Assembly: GCF_014805625.2 (NCBI RefSeq)
Contig: NW_023998415.1
Coordinates: forward strand, 26,151,296 to 26,215,295
Reading direction: 5' to 3'
Length of the DNA: 64,000 nucleotides
Source of the DNA: Glossina fuscipes
Lineage: Eukaryota > Arthropoda > Insecta > Diptera > Glossinidae
Shown: in pieces, positions 37,476 through 48,183 of the stretch
How positions within the stretch are numbered: the first letter of the stretch is position 1
How the letters are laid out: the number at the start of each line of letters is the position of its first letter
Position numbers and translations under genes: made by a program
The notes under the pieces: generated by a model
The model's database searches: none
What the model was told of the DNA's origin: nothing
Seen by the model: only the letters and a program-made list of their open reading frames with translations

Positions 37476-39040
37476 ACCGGAAAAGTTTCTTGCATTTACT
37501 CGAAAAGCTTACAGAGAAGAAACTCTCTTTACTAGGACAACACAACACCTGACTAATAACATGCAAGTTGTTTTCATCAAGCGGATAAAAAGCATACACG
37601 GGGACCTTCTTCTCCACGAGATCCTTCTTCATTAGCAAAAACTCTGGGCATATTCGATTTATTTACTAAATTTTGCTAATATTCTGCCTAACACCTAATC
37701 TCAGATCTTTTCAAGACTGAAAATCGCTTTGAAAATGGTCTTCGTAAGACAATCAAAGAATATAAGGACACAAAATTACATCTTTTCCTTGTCCAACTGG
37801 AAATTTTCCATCTTGTTCTTGTCCGCGTATATATTAGGAGGTTTCTAATGAAAGTAAGTAAGTGAGCAGGGACTTTAACATCCGAACTCACCTTTTTGAA
37901 TAACATATTTTTTGTTTTCATTAACTTTTGTACGGTTGATTTTTTGTTTTTTCCTGCTTGAAATGTTGTTTTTTTTTAAAGAGCACGTACGACGCCGACG
38001 AATGTCAGAGCACACATGAGTCAAATAAATATCATTTTTTTTATTTATTTTTTTTTATTGGAAACACGATAATGCACTTGAGTGAATGAAACCAACAAAA
38101 CGATCTACGTTTCTGTCAGCGAAGCAGTAGAAGGAAGTGAACGCTTATAGCACACTTGACAATAATGACAATAACGATTTCATCTGAAAGCTTTTTATAG
38201 AAACAGCGAGCACAGTGAAGGATCCGATTTTATTTATACTGGAAGAATACATCAATCAATCAATGAATGAATGAATGAATGAACGAATATATAAATACCA
38301 ACAAATACAGTAAAAAGTTGCATATGTTGATTTGTTTATATATATATTCTAATATGTTTAAGTGAATGTTTACATATATTCCATAGACGTGAAACTATTC
38401 GATCGCAAAAAATACCTTTAAATAACGTTTTTAAGCACGTGTACGAATATTTACATAAACATATGTTCAAAACCTTACGTTCGCCTTGCATACACAAAGC
38501 TACACCTGTGTACGCATATTTGTTCATGGATATAACATAAAAATATAAATAAACTACCGATGATCGACCATATTAAGGGCAATGCCTTTATATATGACAT
38601 TAGATCTGCACTTACGGTATATATGCTTGCTTAGAATAATATATAAGTTTTTTCAACATAAATTCATACTTACAGTTACAATTCCTAAGAAAATTGTATT
38701 CTCTTCCAGCGCAGGTGATGTAATGTGATTTTTGCATACGTCATCAAAAGGATAGGATGAACAGACAACCGTGTTATACCGCTGTCTGTTATAATACGTA
38801 TAAATTAGGTCTGATTGGACCCGTAATCTAATGAAAAATGTTTAAAGAAACTGGGTGCTAACCTTTTGTCTTTTGTTCACTTTCTTAAAATATTTAATGA
38901 ACATGAATGTCGCAAGGAAGAAGACACCTAGTTAAGCACTTATTATATGACGAAAAAAATTATGATTTCGCTTGGCATCATTCGCGATAAATTAATTTAA
39001 AATATATGCATAAAACGTTATCAATCGACCTTAAATCTTA
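37476..39040. other. Intergenic DNA
   Basis: No supported gene. ATCA/AATG short repeats at 38250-38285. Confidence 0.5.
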
Positions 39041-39044
39041 TCTA

Positions 39045-39880
39045 AGTGGCAGTGTTTTACGTGGATACACTGCCGTGGAGGCTTAATCCCACGGTGCCCG
39101 ATGGCACACGAAATGTGAGAATTCACTTTCAGCGTCCCGAGGATAATTAGTCCCTGAGTTTGATATGGAGACATGCATATGGTCCTGCCCTCCCCCCTCC
39201 ACCTCTCCTTCTGATGAAGGGCGAGGTCTATTTACAACCTGCGTTTTCCTATGAGTCATGCACCTGGCTGCCAAACAACAATGTGCCGATTGAGCAAGTA
39301 TACTCCTGCCTCGCTTTTAGCCACCACGAAACCCCCCGTAGGGCCGTTGCCATGATCAGGCTGAAGCAAGCTTCAAGAACTTCTCACACCCATGGTACCA
39401 GAGAGAAAAGCCTCCGGATAAGACTCCGCAGCAAAGCTACTGCTAGAAGAACTTCATCGGGTTCGGAGACGGCGCCCCTCGTCAACTAGTCTAAATCACG
39501 TAGTCTTCTATGTACGACTGTATTTCCTGGTCGATTTATAACACGAAAGCACACAACATAACCCTATCCTCCGGCATGGCTAGTGCAGGACTTACGTCAT
39601 AGGTATCGTCTCTTTGTCTTATTTGCACGGCCGCCAGGTTCCGGAAGTGGCAATACTCTTCGCATTCAAACAGTGCATGCTTCCAGTTCTCGGACAGATT
39701 TTCGCAACGGCAGGACTCTGCTCGGCTAGGGTCCTTTAATACAAAAATGCATTCAGAAACCCGTGCCCGGTTAATAGACAGCCCAGATACAGGTTGAAGC
39801 CGAACTCTGGATGACTATCTACAAACGATACTTCACGAATGAACTTGTGCCAAGAGTTTTTTTTATACCCAAGCATCGTT
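39045..39880 (-). mobile_element. Non-LTR retrotransposon 3' end (LOA/R1-like)
   Basis: Minus-strand translation of about 39610-39850 gives the conserved C-terminus of non-LTR polyproteins: 'WHKFIREVSFVD', 'LGCLLTGHGFLNAFLY', then after a frameshift 'SCRCENLSENWKHALFECEE'. The CxC..H..C arrangement after an RNase-H-like 'LTGHGxF' is typical of the R1/LOA group. The GC-richer 39045-39500 would be the 3' untranslated region, ending in 'gcaccgtgggattaagcctc'. The copy is 5'-truncated and frameshifted, hence dead. Confidence 0.75.
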
Positions 39881-39959
39881 ATATAATTGTTTTCTATAAT
39901 TTTTTTAGTAAACTTATTATCGTAAACAGCTGTTCAAAATGAAACTTATATAACACCTA

Positions 39960-40180
39960 TTATAGCAGTATCTCTATTTAAGTATGTCCTTCCGTCTGTC
40001 CGACCGTCTGTACTGTGTCTGCTATAAACAATCTCCTGGTCGCAAAAATGGAACTGTTCACTTCAAATTTGGCAGAAACCAATACTTGCACGCAGATTGA
40101 TATTGAAAATAGGAGGGTAAATCGGTCGAGAGACCGAAGGCCTACAGTACTATATAAACTGGGAAAACTGAGCCAAGATG
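39960..40180 (-). mobile_element. Interspersed element family B fragment
   Basis: Reverse-oriented: 'tgtccttccgtctgtccgac', 'ctcctggtcgcaaaaatgga', 'ttcaaatttggcagaaacca' and 'gcagattgatattgaaaata'. Confidence 0.7.
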
Positions 40181-40841
40181 ACTGCGCTAAGGAACATCGG
40201 AAGTGATGACCATTATCCTGGATTGGCAGGAATCCACTCAAATCCGTTGTAAGCGCTCGCAACATTTATTAGAACTACGTCTTAAAGTAGATGTTAATAA
40301 AATCCATTAAAGCTGTATATCAATCTTTTCGTTACATATCAAAAAAAAAAAAACAATTTTTCAAAAATAACTCAAAACTTGCAGTTTTGCGAAACGTGTG
40401 TTTTTTCAAACATTACAATCCTCCCGCCGTCCCTCCCGCTTTTATTCGTTCCTAATACTTATCCATCTTGATCCCGTAAAAATGCATAATTACACGATTT
40501 TTAACGGCTAAAAGTCACGTTATTTTTTAAAAGAAAGCGTGTAGTTTTTGCATTTTCCAAATAGCATTAAATATGATCAACTTATATAATTTAAATTTAA
40601 AATAACAAATCGCAAGCATTCAAAGATATCGTAAGCAGCTAGTGGAGAGAAATGCTGCGCACATATATCAAACCTAATTATCGTTTAACTAGCCATCTAC
40701 CAATAAGAACACAATGAATATTATTGGACTCAATGATTTATTTGGAACAATGAATGTTTATAACTGTAGTTTTATTCGATTAACTTATCTGATTTCAAGG
40801 AACATTAAACATGGAAAGGAAAAAAAAATTTAAAGCAAATA

Positions 40842-41365
40842 TTAGGTAAAAATCTTAATAATTTTTTCACTTGAAAAAGGCTGCAAGCGATCCATCCATC
40901 GAACCATTTTCACACTTCCTGCAACCTTGCCGACACACGTACCAGCCACTTCCTTGGTGCACCGATCTAAACAAGTGGTAATTAGGAGGTGTTATGTTTG
41001 GTGAATCCGCTGAACGCGGCAGAACTTCTCATTCGAGCTGCAGCAACTCTTGCAATGTAGTGACCAAAAAATGTGCATTTAACAGTCGATTTGTGTCGCC
41101 ACTTTTGAACCGTTAAAACCAAGACCGAAAATTGAGATATGATGGAGCTGTGTCACCATAAGCCTCTGAACAAGTTTGGCTCGCTCAAATAAACAAGAAA
41201 AGTAATTTTGAGTGCTCCATGATTAGCGCCGGCGTACGCTGAATAAATCAATGAAATTAAATTGCAAAAAAAGTTCGAAACCATCGAATTCAGCACTGCC
41301 ATCACCCATTTCTTTATCCTTTTTAACTGTTAAAGTCACCGATCAAAATTTCTGCAAACACCTAA
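40842..41365 (-). mobile_element. mariner-type DNA transposon, second degenerate copy
   Basis: The right end 'TGCAAACACCTAA' ends at 41365 and is followed by TA; the left end 'ta|TTAGGTAAAAATC' is more diverged. Read on the minus strand, 41070-41110 ('gtggcgacacaaatcgac') and 40880-40905 ('ggatggatcgcttgcagc') match the corresponding positions of the element at 3848-4505, so it is an inverted relative of that copy. It is about 524 bases long with several indels and no usable transposase. Confidence 0.75.
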
Positions 41366-42639
41366 TATTGCTCATTAAAACAGAAGACTTGACAACATCG
41401 CAAATGTTACTTGGACCATTGCTCACGTCCTAACATTATTAATCTTGCATATTTGAAGAGCTATCTGAAATACTAAGAAATTGTTACAAAATTGTTGCTT
41501 CAATCTCAGTAGCCGTAGAAGGCAAAGACCAAATGCCAAAGTCCAACTGTTTAAATCAAATTGTGGAGCAGTTTTGAGATAAAAATTTTCGCAATGGTAT
41601 TCCTGGAACTCTCTTCGGCATAGTCTTTGCTTCGGAGCTTTTGTGCATCCGTGTATAACTTCTAAAGAATGAGATGCAATGAGATTTTGTTTCTTCGAGA
41701 CTAAAAGATCACTATATAGTTAATTGAATGCATACATATAATACGGATATATCAAATATCAAAAGATTTTTTTTATTTTTTTTTTTGAATTGGTAGCTCC
41801 CTGACATATATCACAAATGTCCCAATGTCACATCGCAAACACTGCGCTTGGTTTTGTGCGATAAAAAAAGTATTTTTATATGAATTTTTACAATGTATGT
41901 GTGAGCAGACGATTTCTGACTGACGATTCTGATCGTGAAACACATTACTATGGAAGCTGACATTTGAATCGACGCATAAAAGGAAACCTCAACAAAGTCG
42001 CTCAAAAATCAACGTGTAATTAACAATTTGCCTCGATTATCGTTTATCAGTATTATGCTCCATGAATTCCTTCCACCAAGCCTAATTCTATAACAAGGAA
42101 TACTATTATTAGAGTTAAAGTAGGATTTCTTTAAATAATAGAGAGATTTGAAAGAGAAAAAATTAAATTGGTTTTACTTTTTGATCACAGCGGTATATTT
42201 CTTCTTTTCCTTTTTAAAATGTCAGAAAATTTTCCATCAGCCACTCATCCCTGTGAATATTTTTTTTAAGACTCTAACACAACTTTCAAATTTCACGTAA
42301 AGAAAGAACAAATAAGAATATTAGGAAGCATACACACACACATATACATACAACAAAAGAAACCTTTTGTTATGATCATAAACCAAAAAAAACCAAATTA
42401 TTGCTACTAAGTGCTGTGCACACTGTTACCGTGCAAACATCGTGAAAAGCTTCAATGTGCAAATCGAGTTATAACAATTTTCAGAGACATTACGAAACTC
42501 CTAAATTTTTGATATGGCTTCAAGGGCTCTAGAACCTATCAGAAAATACCTGAATTCATTACTATGTTTGAGATGTATCCTTCAAGACATATGAATAATC
42601 TGCAGCGTCCTCAATTGTTTACAAATTTTGATTTCATTT
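41366..42639. other. Intergenic DNA
   Basis: No supported gene or further repeat landmark. Confidence 0.5.
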
Positions 42640-43340
42640 TTATACCCATTACCGATGGATGAGGGACGCATTCATTTTGTCCGAATGCTTGCAAAGCCCA
42701 AAAAAAAAGAATCGAAGATCCAGAGGCAAAGTATGTATATTCTTGATTAGCTTCAAATTATAAATCGATTTAAACATGTCCGTCTGTTAGTTAGTACAAT
42801 GTCTGTTGTAAACATTCTTCTGACCGCAAAAATTAAGCTATCGACTTTAAATTTGGCAGAAACATTGGATAACCTTGCATCCAGTCATTTGTATTGAAAA
42901 TGTGTTAAATTGGTCAAAGTACAATCCTACACTGTTATGTAAAGTTTCAAAAGGAATAAATAATTGATTTTTTTCTCATTATTCATGAATTAAATATATA
43001 AACTAAAATAAAAAAATTGACCACGCCTACCGTATAATATAACGTATAAAAATTTAACTTTTTTTTTAATACCATTATAACGCGCGGAAGCAAGCCTCAA
43101 AAACCCCATTAGGTATATGAATTGCTTAAAATGTTCGTCTGTCCATCGATCCCTCCGCCCAACTGTGTAGTATACAGGGGCCACACGCTTATGCGATAAA
43201 AGCTTTTATTTTAAAAATACAATACAAATCAGCTGTGCCCTCTCCACATTATATGCCACGAAAGTGTAGTACTTTTTCTTATCTTGTCCTCTTAGGATTA
43301 CGGTAGTTGGTATAAAAAAATCGGTCACGACCGAGCATAA
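42640..43340 (-). mobile_element. Interspersed element family B, full-length reverse copy
   Basis: Begins 'ttatacccattaccgatgga', continues through 'tattcttgattagcttcaaa', 'catgtccgtctgttagttag', 'ctttaaatttggcagaaaca' and a second GTCT/GTCC block ('ttcgtctgtccatcgatccc'), and ends with the palindrome 'TCGGTCACGACCGA' (43321-43334). The landmarks are those of 36650-37475 in reverse order. Confidence 0.75.
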
Positions 43341-44319
43341 TTTTTTTACTCGTTTTAATTTATGTCATATTTTTCTTTCGTCAACTGTTTCAATTTTACT
43401 ACGGAGTGATAATCAAAAACAGTTGAGGGAGTTGTGAATCAACCCATTCACCCTTAACCGGATCTGCACTAAACATTTTATTCCATTTTTAAATTTTGCG
43501 TTTGTTATTGCGTAGCAAGAAAGATGCAGAAAGTTTTTAAAATTAATGTACTTACGTACTCACATATTAAATGTATCTAAAAATGCAGTCATTTCTTTCC
43601 TTGCCTAAATTCTTTTAAAATATTCCATTTACTTTCAAGAAATTTTCCTACTTACTTTAGAGCAAATCAAAAATTCCAATACTTTTCAAATTCAATTTCT
43701 TTAAATTGCAATTTTTTTTAATATTTCACAATAGTCGTTTGCTTACAAATCGAAGGCAAGAGAACAACAACTTACTTAAGCGCAAGCAATTCCTAAACAC
43801 ATGCATAAGTTGCAAGCACGTGTACGAACAATTTTAGAAAATAAACAAAAATTCCAATGTAAACAAAAAATTTAACCAATCAAAACGATGAAAGATAATC
43901 CTTCCTAAACACATAATCCTCTAACTCAACAAAGCAAATTTTGTTAAGAAGGGTGAAAGTCGATAAATATTTTCTAGTTCACCAAAACAAAATAATCGTA
44001 CAGGTACCATTGAAATGTTGTGTTCAACAATTCTCCGATTCAAAATATGCTGGTTACAAAGTTAAATGCAATAAGCCCGAAATCTACTAACAAATCTCGT
44101 ACACCCACAAACAGTACAGTGAGTGTGCAAGTGCACCCCTAAGCCATTGCAAAGCCGTGCTTGGCAAAGCTTGGCAATCGATAACAGTAAACAAAGCCGG
44201 TTAATTTTCGAAGGCGAGATGTTAAGATTGCAAATTAGTTTAAATACGACATAGGCAGACCGCGCATATTAAGCAAAGTTGTTTTGATAGACTTCAGAAA
44301 ATCCGATATTGAGATTAAG

Positions 44320-44830
44320 CGATAGATATCATTTAGGTTTCTGCGAACATACGGGCGGACAGATTAAACAACACGTAATTATATATGCGCAGACGAAGCT
44401 TAATGAAAATAAGATGCTTGGAGAAGCGATCAGGGACTTTAAAGCTTATCTCACCAAGTAATGTGGATGAATTTGGTAATAATATTATCTGACGTAATTG
44501 AAAAGGAAACACCAAAAATAAATCTACCTTTCTCAAGTGACGGTAAGGATAACAGAAGCAAACTATTTTTATAAGGAGGCAGAGAGGCAAACGGATCCCA
44601 AACCAAATTCGTAAGGGCAAACGACAAGAATTGTCATAGGAGAAAAACCACACAATAGAAACATATTCAAGTATTGGTCTAACTAAACACAAGTATAGGC
44701 TTTTCGTAATATAAGGATCGTTAAGCTCTTTGGCCCATCTCTTAATGAAACTTAGTGCGGACAGAATGTTTATGATCCAATATATAGGACAATACAAATA
44801 ATTATTATTCTAGCAAGCTTCGTTTTTAGC
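44320..44830 (-). mobile_element. Jockey-type non-LTR retrotransposon remnant
   Basis: A minus-strand frame (44797-44333) starts with the C-terminal reverse-transcriptase thumb signature of Jockey/I-type elements ('LSFIKRWAKELNDPYITKSL' followed by 'YLCLVRPILEYVSIVW'). After that the frame shifts into less typical sequence, with recognisable family-like pieces further on ('EISFKVPDRFSK'). The 5' part of the element is absent. Confidence 0.78.
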
Positions 44831-45197
44831 TCATTTTTTCCAAAATTTGATTAGATCGCTCGATTTGATATCTACCGACATTTCGATTTGTTATTTTCAC
44901 ATAGATAAACGATACCATATATTCAAGTAAATAAAATATCGATAACAAGTTTATACGTTTACAATCTCTATGAAACAAATAACATATGTTCGATGCAGTC
45001 GCTGTATTGTGAAAAGCAGTTGCTCGATTTTAAAGTTTAAATGGAATAACAATTCAAAGAATTAAGGAATTATCAAGTTACCCTATTATTAAAAATTGAG
45101 TGGATGGAAATTTTTAAATTATTAACACTCATATGTGATTAGCGCCATAAGTTCCAAATTCCGAATTTTATTTAACGAGTTGCTCGCAATATAATAC

Positions 45198-46104
45198 ATG
45201 GCTTCCGATGCCAATGTAGGAAAGATTGTCTTCGTAATTGCTGTGTCAGTATTCCTGTATTATTTTTTCTGGGTATCAATTTTACCGTTCATGCTAATTG
45301 ACGAGGGTAAGAAAATAAAAAAAAAAAATTAAAAAATCGAAAAGCAAATTTTGCACGAAATTCGCATAAAGATCATCTCTCGTGATGTTCTTTTTGCTTA
45401 GCAATAAAATGTAAACGCAATACTAAAATTTCAACAACATAATGTGCATTGGATTCAGAATAATAATAAAGCGAAAAAAAAAGACAAGCTTAATCTTACA
45501 GAAAGTTACAGTTGTATATGATTAGTGAACGCGCACGATATTGCAGTCATTGGAACTCCCGGCAAATCACCAAAGCTCTTGGCCATGATTTTGAGAAAAA
45601 TTGTTTATTATAATTCGTGCCTTTGCCTTTGGATTGTATTATATGTGTGTGTAATAACGAAATGCCAAAGGGACTATTTAGCAATTTTGCCCCACGAGGT
45701 GTAGTCCAAGTATTCCACAATTCCTTACTATCTGTAAATGTATGCGTTATATACTCTCGTGTATGCACGTTTAAATTAGTTTCAAGCAAAATGATAAGCT
45801 TTAAAATTAACGAAACCCTTCTCTTTTATTTGACGTTGTGGTAATGGCTTTAAAATTACGTAAATTATTTATTTTGAGCTAATAAATAAATGATGTAATA
45901 ATGAACGAGTATATGTTATATATATGTATATATATATATGTATATGTGTGGATGCAATTTGTTTGTTTTCTAGGCAATCTGATACATTCTTTTTTTCCAC
46001 CGCTAAAGTACGCCTTTATATTGCCCGCTACGTTTGGAATTGTTTTTCTAGGAGGCATTGCCATCTTTACGCTTTATCACATTTGGGATTTCATAACCGC
46101 CTGA
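45198..46104 (+). CDS. Dpm2: Dolichol-phosphate mannose synthase regulatory subunit DPM2
   Basis: Two exons, 45198-45306 and 45974-46104, joined in phase 1 (donor 'gagg|gtaaga', acceptor 'tttgttttctag'), giving 79 residues, close to the family's ~80-84. There are two membrane helices: residues about 9-31 ('IVFVIAVSVFLYYFFWVSIL') and 51-74 ('FILPATFGIVFLGGIAIFTL'). Between them 'LPFMLIDEGNLIHSFFPPLK' matches the DPM2 loop (LPF-xD-xxxxIHxyFLP). DPM2 anchors and stabilises the catalytic DPM1 through DPM3 in the ER, supplying Dol-P-Man for N-glycans, O-mannose and GPI anchors. The kinase gene follows only 222 bases downstream on the same strand. Identification rests on the topology and loop motif. 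Confidence 0.85.
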
Positions 46105-46326
46105 TAAGCTAATAAGCTAAAGCGAACACGCTTCTCTTCTCCTCGGCCAAATTAAGCCTACACAAAGAAAATATGAAAATAATAATACACAACATACACA
46201 TACGTACATATTCAAAATAAATTTTAAAACTCGAATTGTCTTATCGCCGGAATTTTCGAAGCCCTTTTTAATAGTTGCGCATTTCGTGCGCGCTTTCAGT
46301 CGAGTTGCTGGCTTCGGATACTGAAA

Positions 46327-47289
46327 ATGCAGTGGCTAGTAATTGGCATTTCGGGTGTTACATGTGGCGGCAAAACTACACTTGCTCGTAGTTTACGTGA
46401 TTACTTTACAAGTCAACGTAATTCGCCGCTCTGGAATACTTCATTTATTATTAATGATGTACAATTGATATCGCAAGACGATTACTTTCTACCAGTTGAC
46501 GATTTACGGCATAAATGGGTAGAGAAGTTAAATGTTATCAATTTTGAATTGCTCTCGTCATTGGACATGAAGCAGATGCTCTCAGACATTACTTGGACAA
46601 TGAAGGGACGTTACTTGGCTGGCGATCCTGTGGAAAATATTAATAACGTTACTGATATATCGGCGCAAAATTGTGCTGGCAGCAGTAATTTGGATCGTTA
46701 TACTACGCAGTCGAAGCCGTCCTATCACAATAACTATGGCGCCGGCCAACACAGTCAGCATGTTTGTAAAATGTTACTAAATCATAAACTACCGCATCAC
46801 TATCATACGATTAACAACTCTCAAGCGGCACACATAATGCGCATTAACTCTCAACTGCCTGGGCAATTGGGAGATACCAGAATCAATATTTTATTGATTG
46901 AAGGATTCATCATTTTCAATCAACCCGAGCTCTTAACGTTATGTAATGTTAAATTCCATTTTCATTTGCCATACGAAAAATGTTTCGAACGTCGACGCAA
47001 ACGAACCTACGATCCGCCCGACGTTACTGGCTACTTTGAAATTTGCGTATGGCCGCATTATGAGAAGAGCTTTACTGAGTTCAGGGATCGAAAAGATATA
47101 ATCATTCTGAATGGTGAAGTTGATAAGGACAAAATTTTCAAATATGCCTTACGACGCATATTCCAATACGTCGAAGAGCGCTGCGACGGCGCTTGCCCGC
47201 CGCCCCATAAACTCTTGGGCATTCCTAGTTTTAACAGTAATGGCAATGTGACAGCTATGAAGACAACATGCCCCATGGAGCAGCAATAA
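46327..47289 (+). CDS. Nmrk: Nicotinamide riboside kinase
   Basis: Single-exon frame of 320 residues. It phosphorylates nicotinamide riboside with ATP to NMN in the NAD salvage pathway; cytosolic. A P-loop 'GVTCGGKTT' (residues 10-18) opens the protein, 'ISQDDYFLP' (about 48-56) provides the substrate-side Asp, and 'ILLIEGFIIFNQPEL' and 'YEKCFERRRKRTYDPPDVTG' carry the Walker-B-like and lid regions. Vertebrate NRK1 is about 199 residues; here an Asn/His/Ser-rich insert of roughly 80-90 residues sits between about 94 and 180, before the lid. The initiator is the first ATG ('gaaaATG'), and the P-loop immediately after it supports the start. An AATAAA overlaps the stop codon. It converges on Strip. 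Confidence 0.93.
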   Translation: MQWLVIGISGVTCGGKTTLARSLRDYFTSQRNSPLWNTSFIINDVQLISQDDYFLPVDDLRHKWVEKLNVINFELLSSLDMKQMLSDITWTMKGRYLAGDPVENINNVTDISAQNCAGSSNLDRYTTQSKPSYHNNYGAGQHSQHVCKMLLNHKLPHHYHTINNSQAAHIMRINSQLPGQLGDTRINILLIEGFIIFNQPELLTLCNVKFHFHLPYEKCFERRRKRTYDPPDVTGYFEICVWPHYEKSFTEFRDRKDIIILNGEVDKDKIFKYALRRIFQYVEERCDGACPPPHKLLGIPSFNSNGNVTAMKTTCPMEQQ

Positions 47290-47290
47290 A
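47285..47290 (+). promoter_or_regulatory. AATAAA overlapping the Nmrk stop codon
   Basis: AATAAA spans the TAA stop. A further signal, 'gctaataaac', lies near 47439-47448 and is more likely to be used. Confidence 0.4.
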
Positions 47291-48183
47291 TAAAGTGTAC
47301 AACACGTACTTGAAAATTAATTATTAATTAATAACTAAAATTCGAAAAGCACCTGCTGTATATAAATACGTTTACATGTACAATAACAATAGAATTGCTT
47401 TATATTTATTTTCTTAGATATAAGCCAGATTCCAGAAGCTAATAAACTTTTTAAAAAAAACGAAAATCAAAACTAAACGCAATTTTTGAATAATACGTAT
47501 TGCCTGTAGCTAGCCCCTACATACAAAAAAAAAAAAAAAAAGAAAAGAAAAACAATGTATTTGCGAGCAAATTTTAAGAATGTATTGGATTTGGACATTA
47601 ATTTGCCATATAGACAGAATTGTAAAAACCTTAAAGGAGAAATGAATGAATAAATAAACAAATAAACATACGTGGTATGTATATTATCGTGATGAACATC
47701 TTCACGTTTATTATCTTGAATTTTCGTTTTATAATTTATAAAATACACAATTTATGGATTATATTACTATTTCAATACACATACACACTCTTACAAACAC
47801 TCACATGAAGGCGAATTATGAGTGTATTTGACTACAAAACTTGAGACATTGGAGATGCCAAAAAGATAAATATTACATTCCTAGGAGTAAAAATAAATAA
47901 TAAAAATTAAAAAAAAAGAAAAAAAAAAAGACATGTGCTTTTATTCCGATCTCGATAATTATTGACTCTGTTAATCCATTAATAAAAATTGCGTCGAGCT
48001 TATTACTATAAAAATGAACCTTTTTGTTTTTGCGATTTTCAAAGGACCAATTAAGACTGTGACGTTTTTTTAAAAAATATATCTGCAATAAAAAAAGTTT
48101 CCACAACTCATTGTCTACGAACTCTATGAATGTGCATTATTAGTTATTTGAATGTTTATACGTACATCGAAAACAATTTAAAT

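Noticed and set aside
37327..37638. Minus-strand frame of 103 codons
   Set aside because: Most of it covers the 3' end of a family B element.
39160..39489. 109-codon Arg/Ser-rich plus frame
   Set aside because: It is antisense to the GC-rich 3' untranslated part of the LOA/R1-like retrotransposon.
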